Below are positions 1 through 5,848 of a stretch of DNA of 6,342 nucleotides, one piece after another (positions within the stretch are counted from its first letter, which is position 1; each line of letters begins with the position of its first letter). Source of the stretch: Bacteroidaceae bacterium. GTDB lineage: Bacteria > Bacteroidota > Bacteroidia > Bacteroidales > Bacteroidaceae. Made by a program: the position numbers and the translations under genes. A model generated the notes under the pieces. That model was not told where the DNA came from. It did no database searches and was given only the letters and a program-made list of their open reading frames with translations. Location: the NCBI GenBank assembly GCA_028707655.1, contig JAQWAN010000123.1, positions 1-6,342 of the forward strand, read 5' to 3'.

Positions 1-451
1 ATTCACTCTCCATGCTAAGTTCTTGATGTCCACCGGTAAAAAGGGTGCAATCTCGCAGACCGGTCACTGGGCGAATTTGTTCCAAATATGTGGCATAATC
101 AGACGTGTCTACCTGGGTCTTGTCTAAAACAGAGCTCAGCACATAAACTGGATTTTGAAGCAAATCTTTTTTCCCAGTATCTTGAGGGAAACTCTGCATG
201 AAAAGCCGAATGACCTCATTCACTAAGCGTACGCCATTGGGGATATCACGCACATCGTCTATACCCGAAAGTGCTTGGTCGAGCACCTTCTTTACGTATT
301 GACACAAATGCGATTTTGTTTCTTCTAGCGTAAGGCTATGGGTAGCAATATAATATTGGCTATCGGAGTAGCGTGCTAGCTCCTCTTGTATAGCTTGATT
401 GATGAGATCGTCATAGAGTCCAGGTGCAAGATACATAGGCAAAAGTTCCAT
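1..451 (-). CDS. N-terminal part of a probable DEAD/DEAH-box helicase with PLD-like domain (runs off left edge)
   Basis: An uninterrupted minus-strand reading frame starts at the ATG at 449-451 (MELLPMYLAPGLYDDL) and stays open for 150 codons to the window edge. The N-terminus (GLYDDLINQAIQEEL), a helical middle (LVNEVIRLFMQSF, about residues 76-88) and LFTGGHQELSMESE at the edge resemble the start of large superfamily II helicases in which this region precedes a PLD-like nuclease-fold domain, the helicase core and often DUF3427. The LFTG...ELK-type segment just before the PLD-like domain is the main clue. None of the helicase motifs lie in the window, so the assignment comes from recalled family resemblance. 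The next in-frame ATG (434-436) is a possible alternative start. No strong ribosome binding site is visible, as is usual in Bacteroidetes. The gene is divergent from the thiamine cluster and probably unrelated to it. Confidence 0.6.
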   Translation of the reverse strand, partial: MELLPMYLAPGLYDDLINQAIQEELARYSDSQYYIATHSLTLEETKSHLCQYVKKVLDQALSGIDDVRDIPNGVRLVNEVIRLFMQSFPQDTGKKDLLQNPVYVLSSVLDKTQVDTSDYATYLEQIRPVTGLRDCTLFTGGHQELSMESE

Positions 452-470
452 TAGTAGTAAATAAGCAGAG

Positions 471-478
471 CAAATATA
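471..478 (-). promoter_or_regulatory. Possible Bacteroidetes-type -7 element of the helicase-like gene
   Basis: Read on the minus strand, 478-471 is TATATTTG, a match to the Bacteroidetes -7 consensus TAnnTTTG. It lies 19 bases upstream of the ATG at 451, implying a short 5' leader. The expected -33 TTTG/TTG element is not at ideal spacing: the nearest TTG pair is about 28 bases further upstream. The call is therefore tentative. Confidence 0.35.
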
Positions 479-659
479 CAAAATACTAGGTATTATTAAG
501 ATTGATCAACAATTATTTAGATTTAAAATAAATCCAAGCCTTTTAAGGGTGCATATAATGGCGATGAGAGCAATGAGCTACCTTTTGGAGCGATTTATGT
601 GATTGACGAAGATGGAATTATACAATACCCTATCTTCTCTCTAAGAGAGAGTAACAGTG

Positions 660-694
660 AAAGCAATCAAAAAAATAGCTTCTTTGATTGCTTT
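660..694. repeat. Perfect 12-bp inverted repeat (terminator-like hairpin)
   Basis: AAAGCAATCAAA at 660-671 and TTTGATTGCTTT at 683-694 are exact reverse complements separated by 11 bases. The stem is AT-rich and is not followed by a clean T-run, so termination would be weak. It sits downstream of the coding remnant and could be its former terminator. Its right arm overlaps the putative -33 element of the thiamine cluster promoter, so it might instead be an operator-like site. A smaller 6-bp inverted repeat (TCTCTC 636-641 / GAGAGA 645-650) lies just upstream. Confidence 0.5.
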
Positions 695-717
695 GTTAAA
701 ATAAACGTTTACCTTTG
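688..717 (+). promoter_or_regulatory. Probable Bacteroidetes-type promoter of the thiamine salvage cluster
   Basis: TTG at 688-690 and TACCTTTG at 710-717 are separated by 19 bases. This fits the Bacteroidetes sigma-ABfr consensus (TTG at -33, TAnnTTTG at -7). Transcription would begin near 724, giving a leader of about 225 bases that contains the hairpin at 767-809 and the TPP riboswitch before the receptor ATG at 951. The -33 element lies inside the right arm of the 12-bp inverted repeat. Confidence 0.55.
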
Positions 718-766
718 TGGGGAGTTAAGTACACTTCTTTGCGAAGAATACCAAAGCAAATGACTC

Positions 767-809
767 ATTACAAATTAGTTATCTATCAAAAAAGAGGCTA
801 ATCTGTAAT
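767..809 (+). repeat. Imperfect 12-bp inverted repeat upstream of the riboswitch
   Basis: ATTACAAATTAG (767-778) and CTAATCTGTAAT (798-809) pair at 11 of 12 positions, with one A-C mismatch and a 19-base loop. If transcription starts near 724 this forms a hairpin in the leader RNA ahead of the TPP aptamer. Ten bases after the stem comes a short T-run (820-824), too far away for a classical terminator. It may be a leader stability element or a binding site; function unknown. A smaller hairpin, TTCTT 735-739 with AAGAA 744-748, lies between it and the promoter. Confidence 0.45.
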
Positions 810-819
810 TCTCAAGTAA

Positions 820-900
820 TTTTTAAGGAGGGGTGCTCTAAATTGACGAGCTGAGATCATACCCAAGAACCTGAAACGGATAATGCCGGCGTAGGAAAAA
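820..900 (+). promoter_or_regulatory. TPP riboswitch (THI-box aptamer)
   Basis: The conserved THI-box blocks occur in order: GGGGTGC (830-836), GCTGAGA (850-856), ACCC (861-864), GAACCTGA (867-874), CGGATAATGCCG (877-888) and GCGTAGG (889-895). Helices can be drawn: P2 GGGT 831-834 with ACCC 861-864; P3 GCTC 835-838 with GAGC 848-851; P4 CCT 870-872 with AGG 893-895; P5 CGG 877-879 with CCG 886-888. GCTGAGA is the pyrimidine-sensing loop region of the family. The outer P1 helix is unclear: TTTTT 820-824 can pair with AAAAA 896-900, but AAGGAG 825-830 pairs better with CTCCTT 916-921 further downstream. No obvious terminator follows, so control may be at translation or through the distal pairing. 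Binding of thiamine pyrophosphate would lower expression of the downstream uptake genes. Confidence 0.95.
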
Positions 901-950
901 GGACGAGAAAAATACCTCCTTTCTTGTTTAACTTATTTAATTTATTCAAC

Positions 951-3182
951 ATGAAGAAAGAAAAAGCAGTCTTGCTTGCTAGTGTGTTGTGCATTAGCTC
1001 TTCTCTTTACGCACAAAAAGTGCAAAAAGACAGTATCAAAACAATATCCTTGGATAATGTGGAGGTCATTTCAACACGTGCTAATCAAAAAACACCTGTA
1101 GCGTTTACCAATGTAACGGCAAAGGAGATAGCACACAAAAATCTGGGAGCAGACATCCCCTACTTATTAGGCAATACGCCTTCGGTTCTTACTACTTCGG
1201 ATGCAGGTGCTGGCGTGGGTTATACCTCTATGCGTGTACGAGGCACAGATGGTACACGTATTAATGTAACGGTGAATGGTGTGCCAATGAACGACTCGGA
1301 GAGTCACAGTCTCTATTTTGTGAATATGCCCGACTTGGCCTCGTCGCTTCGCGACATACAGGTGCAACGTGGTGCGGGTACTTCTACTAATGGCGCCGGT
1401 GCTTTTGGCGCAAGTGTAAACATGCAGACAGAGGGTGTTTCTATGCAGCCTTATACTACGCTTAGTAGTAGCTATGGCAGTTTTAATACACACAAAGAGA
1501 CCTTTAAGATTGGCACAGGCTTGCTAAAAAACCACTGGGCTTTTAATGCGCGCCTTTCTAATATTGCTACCGGTGGTTATATCGATAGAGCGAGTGTTAA
1601 TCTAAATAGCTATATGCTACAAGCGGGCTATTTTAACGAAAACACAGCACTGCGATTTGTTACGTTTAATGGTACGGAAAAGACCTATCATGCATGGGAT
1701 TATGCTTCGAAAGAGGACATGAAACTTTACGGACGTACTTATAATCCTTGTGGGCAATATACGGATGATGCGGGTAATATTCGTTATTACGACAATCAAA
1801 CGGATAACTATCACCAACAGAACTACCAGGTGTTGCTTACGCAACAGCTCTCGGAAAACTGGAACTTACACGCGGCTCTTTTCTATACCAAAGGAGCAGG
1901 CTACTACGAGCAGTACAAAACGGGGCGTACATTGACAGACTATGGATTGACACCTTTTTATAACAAAGATGGAGAGAAAATTAAAAAAACGGACTTGGTT
2001 CGTAGAAAACAGATGGAGAATGATTTTGGTGGCATGATTGCTTCTATTCATTACCAGAATAAGGTGGTAGATGCTACTGTTGGTGGTGGTATCAATCGCT
2101 ATGTGGGTGACCATTTTGGCGAGATTACTTGGGTGAAAAACTATGTGGGCGCACTACAACCAAATGAGCGTTATTATGATAATCAAGGTAGAAAAACGGA
2201 TGCTAACATCTATGCTAAGGCAACTTATCTTGTGGCAAAGGGATTGAACTTATATGCTGACCTACAATATCGTTACCTAAACTACCAGATTTCTGGTGCT
2301 AACGATAACTTTGATTGGAACACGGGTGCGATGCAACAACTGGATGTGAACGATTCATTCCACTTTTTCAATCCTAAAGTGGGTATCAATTGGCAAATCT
2401 CTAACCAACATCGTTTGTTTGCTTCCTACTCTGTAGCGCAAAAAGAACCTACACGTAACAATTATACCGATGGTATGTTTACCGTATACCCTAAATCGGA
2501 ACGTTTAAACGACTATGAGATGGGTTATCAGTTTAAAAGCGAGCGATTCTCGGCAGGGGCTAATCTTTACTACATGGATTATAAAGATCAGTTAGTGTTG
2601 ACCGGACAGCTCAACGAGATTGGCGAGGCTATGGCAGCTAATATGCCCAACAGTTACCGCATGGGTGTGGAGCTAATGGGTAGTGCACTACTAGCAAAAA
2701 ATTTAACGCTACATCTAAATGCTACATTTAGCAAAAATAGAATCCAAGATTTTACAGAGGTGATCTACGAAGATGGTTGGAAAAATCCTATTGAAACACA
2801 ACTTGGAGATACACCAATCGCTTTTTCACCGGATATGTTGTTAAATGGTAGTATTAATTATACCTTAGGGGCTTTTGATATGGTTTGGCAAACACAATAT
2901 GTGAGTAAACAATATATGAGCAACTCTAAAAATGAACAACAGGTGTTAGATGCTTACAATGTGAGTAATTTCTCACTAAACTATCATTTCTCTCTGCCAC
3001 ACATCAAAAGAGTTAGTGTGGGCGTTACACTCTATAATGTGTTCGATGAGGAGTATGAGAATAATGGTTGGGCCTATAGCAAATATGAAGTGAAAGCAGG
3101 AAAGAACGTACGTGTTGATCAAGCTGGATATGCTGCACAAGCAGGTACACACTTGATGGGACATCTATCACTCTCTTTTTAA
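951..3182 (+). CDS. TonB-dependent outer-membrane receptor, probable thiamine uptake (OMP-thi type)
   Basis: This 743-residue protein would carry thiamine, or a thiamine derivative, across the outer membrane using TonB/ExbBD energy. A signal peptide covers about residues 1-21 (MKKEKAVLLASVLCISSSLYA). A TonB-box-like stretch (DNVEVIS, about 35-41) leads into the plug domain (about 45-162), which shows VRGTDGTRINVTVNGVPMND and a QRGAGTSTNGAGAFGASVNM block typical of plugs. The rest is a beta-barrel, with GYYEQYK in a barrel segment and the usual terminal phenylalanine in LSLSF. There is no carboxypeptidase-like N-terminal extension, so it is a classical receptor rather than SusC type. I place the start at ATG 951 because the signal peptide begins there; an in-frame TTG at 924 would only add FNLFNLFN-like residues. 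No strong Shine-Dalgarno precedes it. Substrate is inferred from the TPP riboswitch and the downstream PnuT and kinase genes, an order known from Bacteroides. The barrel alone would not reveal it. Confidence 0.9.
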   Translation: MKKEKAVLLASVLCISSSLYAQKVQKDSIKTISLDNVEVISTRANQKTPVAFTNVTAKEIAHKNLGADIPYLLGNTPSVLTTSDAGAGVGYTSMRVRGTDGTRINVTVNGVPMNDSESHSLYFVNMPDLASSLRDIQVQRGAGTSTNGAGAFGASVNMQTEGVSMQPYTTLSSSYGSFNTHKETFKIGTGLLKNHWAFNARLSNIATGGYIDRASVNLNSYMLQAGYFNENTALRFVTFNGTEKTYHAWDYASKEDMKLYGRTYNPCGQYTDDAGNIRYYDNQTDNYHQQNYQVLLTQQLSENWNLHAALFYTKGAGYYEQYKTGRTLTDYGLTPFYNKDGEKIKKTDLVRRKQMENDFGGMIASIHYQNKVVDATVGGGINRYVGDHFGEITWVKNYVGALQPNERYYDNQGRKTDANIYAKATYLVAKGLNLYADLQYRYLNYQISGANDNFDWNTGAMQQLDVNDSFHFFNPKVGINWQISNQHRLFASYSVAQKEPTRNNYTDGMFTVYPKSERLNDYEMGYQFKSERFSAGANLYYMDYKDQLVLTGQLNEIGEAMAANMPNSYRMGVELMGSALLAKNLTLHLNATFSKNRIQDFTEVIYEDGWKNPIETQLGDTPIAFSPDMLLNGSINYTLGAFDMVWQTQYVSKQYMSNSKNEQQVLDAYNVSNFSLNYHFSLPHIKRVSVGVTLYNVFDEEYENNGWAYSKYEVKAGKNVRVDQAGYAAQAGTHLMGHLSLSF

Positions 3183-3205
3183 ATCGGATAAAAAGTCACT
3201 AGAAT

Positions 3206-3253
3206 GTTGTCACTTCAATCCTGTTGCAAAAGATTGAAGTGACAACTTTTTTT
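3206..3253 (+). terminator. Strong intrinsic terminator-like hairpin between the receptor and pnuT
   Basis: GTTGTCACTTCAATC (3206-3220) and GATTGAAGTGACAAC (3232-3246) form a perfect 15-bp stem with an 11-base loop, followed by seven T residues (3247-3253). This is a textbook Rho-independent terminator shape, lying 23 bases after the receptor stop codon and only 14 bases before the pnuT start. No TAnnTTTG promoter is visible after it, so pnuT and the kinase probably depend on read-through. That would make the receptor more abundant than the inner-membrane and cytoplasmic products. Confidence 0.85.
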
Positions 3254-3267
3254 AATATAGTAGCAAA

Positions 3268-3900
3268 ATGAATTACTTAGAACTGTTAGGTACGTTAGTT
3301 GGATTAATCTACCTTTATCTGGAATATCGCGCAAGCATCTATCTATGGATTGTGGGGGTTATTATGCCGGCTATCTATATTGGTATCTATCACGATGCGG
3401 GCTTATATGCGGACATGGGGATTAATATCTATTACCTACTAGCGGCTGTCTACGGATGGATGATCTGGATGCGGGGAAAACAAAAAGCAAGAGCTTTTAC
3501 AGCAACAGCAAACCAACCGAGCTTCCTCCCCATTCGATACACTCCTTTGCAGCAATGGAAATGGTTACTACTGATAGGTGGTGTTCTATTTGTGGGGATA
3601 GGTGTTCTTCTACAACAATATACCGATAGTACAGTGCCTTGGTTGGATAGCTTTACCACAGCAGTGAGTATTGTGGGCATGTGGCAACTGGCGCATAAAT
3701 ACTTGGAGCAATGGATCACTTGGATTGTGGTGGATGCGGTAAGCTGTGGATTATATATCTACAAAGGACTCGATTTAACGGCTGCTTTATATGCGCTTTA
3801 TACTGTTATTGCTATCTTTGGCTACTTCAAATGGAAGAGGATGATGCATAACACAGAACCACAACAGGGATTAGTTAACAAGAATAGAACTAACCAATAG
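3268..3900 (+). CDS. pnuT: PnuC-family inner-membrane transporter, probable thiamine transporter PnuT
   Basis: A 210-residue, very hydrophobic protein with about seven predicted membrane segments (roughly residues 5-24, 27-44, 50-68, 100-118, 133-150, 156-174 and 177-196), the size and topology of PnuC-type vitamin transporters. Family-like features include YGWMIWMRG (72-80), ending the third segment, and the C-terminal half LDSFTTAVSIVGMWQLAHKY followed by EQWITWIVVD, matching the conserved D...L..K..E.W..W pattern of the family. PnuC proteins move vitamins by facilitated diffusion, with trapping by phosphorylation. Here the kinase gene follows 88 bases downstream, and the riboswitch-controlled receptor precedes it. 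PnuC relatives also carry nicotinamide riboside or riboflavin; thiamine is assigned from context. The tail (about 197-210) is short and polar. The start ATG lies only 14 bases after the terminator T-run, with no clear ribosome binding site. Confidence 0.88.
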   Translation: MNYLELLGTLVGLIYLYLEYRASIYLWIVGVIMPAIYIGIYHDAGLYADMGINIYYLLAAVYGWMIWMRGKQKARAFTATANQPSFLPIRYTPLQQWKWLLLIGGVLFVGIGVLLQQYTDSTVPWLDSFTTAVSIVGMWQLAHKYLEQWITWIVVDAVSCGLYIYKGLDLTAALYALYTVIAIFGYFKWKRMMHNTEPQQGLVNKNRTNQ

Positions 3901-3919
3901 ACTACGGAGTAACAATAAC

Positions 3920-3959
3920 AACGGATGCAACAAAATGAGTTTTACTACTAACGGATGCA
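3920..3959 (+). repeat. Pair of 10-bp direct repeats in the pnuT-kinase spacer
   Basis: AACGGATGCA occurs at 3920-3929 and again at 3950-3959, exactly 30 bases apart, within the 88-base gap between pnuT and the kinase gene. The second copy overlaps the 8-bp palindrome GATGCATC (3954-3961). The spacer shows no terminator and no Bacteroidetes-type promoter. Repeats spaced about three helical turns apart can be protein binding sites, but a small duplication explains them equally well. Confidence 0.5.
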
Positions 3960-3988
3960 TCGTATCATGCACTAATGTATAGATTACA

Positions 3989-4639
3989 ATGAGGCTTAAC
4001 AATAAAAGAATAGAAAATATACCACACGTTTTTGATGCTGTGATTTTAGGTAATGGTGATTTCCCTACCTATCCAGTAGCACTTCAACTACTTAAAAATG
4101 CACCCTATCTTATTTGCTGTGATGGTGCTGCTAACACATTGTTAGCACAGGGAGTTCTACCCAATCGGATTATAGGAGATGGTGATTCGCTCAGTGCTGC
4201 TAACAAAGAGCAATACAGCGACCTTTTCTTATTGGAGAGTTCGCAAGAAACAAACGACCAGACAAAGGCAGTACACCATTGCAAGGCTTTAGGAAAAAAG
4301 AGTCTGCTTATCTTAGGCGGAACGGGTAAACGAGAAGATCATACACTGGGCAATATTAGTCTACTGATGACCTATCAAGCGGAGGGTATGGATGTGGTTA
4401 TGCTCACAGATAATGGTCTGTTTTTACCATGTAAGGACAATTGTTGTTTTACTACAACAGTTGGACAACCTATCTCTATCTTCAACTGCTCTGCACAACA
4501 GCTAAAAGGCAGTGGATTGGAATATCCTCTATACGATTTTAGTCAACCCTGGCAAGGCACACTCAATGTGGCTACAGCAGAGAAAGTACAGATTGAAGCA
4601 AAGGGTTGTTATCTGGTCTATCTCGCTTTTTCAGCATAA
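3989..4639 (+). CDS. thiN: Thiamine pyrophosphokinase (thiamine diphosphokinase)
   Basis: A 216-residue cytoplasmic enzyme that transfers pyrophosphate from ATP to thiamine, giving TPP and AMP; the equivalent Bacteroides gene is often called tnr3. The catalytic domain (about 1-145) carries the family motifs in order: CDGAAN (44-49), GDGDS (63-67, the acidic metal/ATP site), ETNDQTKA (87-94) and GGTGKREDHTLGN (110-122). The smaller C-terminal beta domain, which completes the thiamine site, has GLEYPL (176-181) and GTLNVA (190-195) where relatives have GLxWxL and GxSNE-like strings. Length is normal for the family. An in-frame TAG at 3980-3982 lies nine bases before ATG 3989, making that the only practical start. 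As last gene of the thiamine cluster it would trap imported thiamine and make the ligand that shuts the leader. It is followed by a bidirectional terminator. Confidence 0.93.
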   Translation: MRLNNKRIENIPHVFDAVILGNGDFPTYPVALQLLKNAPYLICCDGAANTLLAQGVLPNRIIGDGDSLSAANKEQYSDLFLLESSQETNDQTKAVHHCKALGKKSLLILGGTGKREDHTLGNISLLMTYQAEGMDVVMLTDNGLFLPCKDNCCFTTTVGQPISIFNCSAQQLKGSGLEYPLYDFSQPWQGTLNVATAEKVQIEAKGCYLVYLAFSA

Positions 4640-4662
4640 AGGCTTTTTAAATAGATCCACAT

Positions 4663-4696
4663 AAAAAAGGCTTCCGAAATTCGGAAGCCTTTTTTT
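4663..4696. terminator. Bidirectional intrinsic terminator between convergent operons
   Basis: GGCTTCCGAA (4669-4678) and TTCGGAAGCC (4680-4689) form a 10-bp inverted repeat around one central base, so the real loop would be about AAATT. It is flanked by six A (4663-4668) on the left and seven T (4690-4696) on the right. In either direction an RNA hairpin is followed by a U-run. It lies 24 bases after the kinase stop codon and 20 bases after the end of the minus-strand lipoprotein gene, so it can serve both. Confidence 0.93.
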
Positions 4697-4715
4697 ATAG
4701 GTAAAAGAATAAATC

Positions 4716-5831
4716 TTATTGTGCTACAGGAGCTGAAGTTAATACATAACTACTCGTTGTTGTGTCATATATGAATGTCATACCATACATACCACTACCA
4801 CGTCCACCATAAACCTTATAAACTACTACATAGCTTAAATCAGGATTAGGCTCTGATACAACTGCGGGTAAAATCAAAGTAGAAATACCGGTTGCTAAAC
4901 GCTCATCCATAATTTTCTGTACTTCTTCATCAGAAAGATCTACGTATAATAATTCTGGGTCATAATACTTAGTCCAAGTATAATAATTATTATTAATATT
5001 AGCATACGAAGAACTAGAGCCAAACCAATATTCAGAAGTAATAGGTGAATAACGAGTGTCTAAATAACCCTCAGGCTTATTAGCAATAGTCCAATCTACC
5101 AACAGTTTATACTCTGGTGTATCCATGGTTATTACTTTAGAACCACCCAGCAAGCGTTGCAATTTCCACTCGAGTTGTTTTGTCTCTGCAGACATCATAA
5201 GCGTGAATTTAGCATAACGTTTTACAACAATTGCTGTAGAACCATATTCCCATCCGCTTTCCGTTAACACATACAAACGGGTTTGATCGGTAGCACCACC
5301 ACCTGAAAAATATTTAAAGGTAACAGAAGCAATGTCGCCTACTTTAGCATACATATGTTTCTGACTTAGGTATACGCCCAAGTAATGGTTTATGTCCATA
5401 TTACTATCAAAATTGTCATATTTACCTGGAGCACCAGATTCTGTACCCATGGCATCATAATCGCCAGGTAATGACGGATCTCCAGGTGTTTCTGGATCGT
5501 AACTACTAACCAATGTATCCAACATAGCTGGTTTTGCATCCTCCTCTAATGGAGTAGATAAAAAATCTACAGTTATAGATGCGGTTGAACCTTCGTCAGC
5601 GGCATAAAACTCGTCCATCAACCATTCAGAAACGATGGAGTCTACTTCGTGTTTTGTAGTGAAAGAACCACCTTCTGGATATTCACCAGCATAAACAGTT
5701 TCGTAATTTGCTACATTCGAAATTAGGTTCGCATCATCGTCGATACCAAAATTCTCTTTATTATAATCATCACATGAGGCCAAGCATAAAACGGCTACAA
5801 GCAATGCAAAAATATTTTTTTTCATATTCAT
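4716..5831 (-). CDS. Surface-type lipoprotein of unknown function, partner of a TonB-dependent receptor
   Basis: A 371-residue protein with a lipoprotein signal (MNMKKNIFALLVAVLCLASC); the lipobox LASC places the lipidated Cys at residue 20, the only Cys of the mature protein. It is followed by Asp-Asp, the kind of acidic signal Bacteroidetes use to send lipoproteins to the outer face of the outer membrane. An acidic N-terminal region (about 21-110) leads to a Pro/Gly/Asp-rich linker (about 111-136: DPETPGDPSLPGDYDAMG). After a beta-rich middle comes a C-terminal domain (about 239-371) with EYKLLVDWTIANKPEGYLD, SEYWFGSSSSYANIN and DLSDEEVQKIMDERL, a layout I associate with uncharacterised Bacteroidetes lipoproteins found beside TonB-dependent receptors. 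It does not resemble SusD. It starts 17 bases after the receptor stop codon, so the two are almost surely one operon. Met1 or Met3 could start it. Probable role: binding or handing over a substrate at the receptor; the substrate is unknown. Confidence 0.75.
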   Translation of the reverse strand: MNMKKNIFALLVAVLCLASCDDYNKENFGIDDDANLISNVANYETVYAGEYPEGGSFTTKHEVDSIVSEWLMDEFYAADEGSTASITVDFLSTPLEEDAKPAMLDTLVSSYDPETPGDPSLPGDYDAMGTESGAPGKYDNFDSNMDINHYLGVYLSQKHMYAKVGDIASVTFKYFSGGGATDQTRLYVLTESGWEYGSTAIVVKRYAKFTLMMSAETKQLEWKLQRLLGGSKVITMDTPEYKLLVDWTIANKPEGYLDTRYSPITSEYWFGSSSSYANINNNYYTWTKYYDPELLYVDLSDEEVQKIMDERLATGISTLILPAVVSEPNPDLSYVVVYKVYGGRGSGMYGMTFIYDTTTSSYVLTSAPVAQ

Positions 5832-5848
5832 CTATATTTTTAGTTGTA

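Larger units (their letters stand above)
527..763 (+). pseudogene. Start-less coding remnant, possibly of a redoxin/peroxiredoxin-like gene
   Basis: A 78-codon frame opens after the TAA at 524-526 and ends at the TGA at 761-763, with no ATG anywhere in it. Its first half reads like real protein (GAYNGDESNELPFGAIYVID followed by EDGIIQYPIFSL), while the remainder runs through inverted repeats and a promoter and looks non-coding. The string LPFGAIYVIDEDGIIQY resembles the 'ELP.PA.YVID.dG.I.YAF' stretch near the end of thioredoxin-fold peroxiredoxin-like proteins. That match is recalled, not searched. The simplest reading is a decayed 3' fragment whose likeness fades near 640. Chance cannot be ruled out for so short a piece. 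Confidence 0.35.

Noticed and set aside
554..600. Small frame MAMRAMSYLLERFM in the intergenic region
   Set aside because: Fourteen codons, no initiation signal, and out of frame with the more protein-like remnant covering the same bases.
767..824. Hairpin 767-809 plus T-run 820-824 as an intrinsic terminator
   Set aside because: The T-run starts ten bases after the stem, the loop is 19 bases and the stem is AT-rich, so it does not fit a functional Rho-independent terminator.
924..950. TTG at 924 as the start of the receptor, adding nine residues
   Set aside because: The added residues come from a near-tandem AT-rich repeat and would precede an already complete signal peptide that begins at ATG 951. 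TTG starts are also uncommon in this phylum.
1167..2114. Minus-strand open frames within the receptor gene (1167-1493, 1617-1844, 1866-2114)
   Set aside because: They are antisense to a well-supported receptor, have unnatural compositions rich in Thr, Ile and His, and match no family. They are shadows of the coding strand.
3450..3719. Minus-strand frame of 89 codons inside pnuT
   Set aside because: It is wholly antisense to the transporter, has no recognisable domain and no sign of initiation signals.
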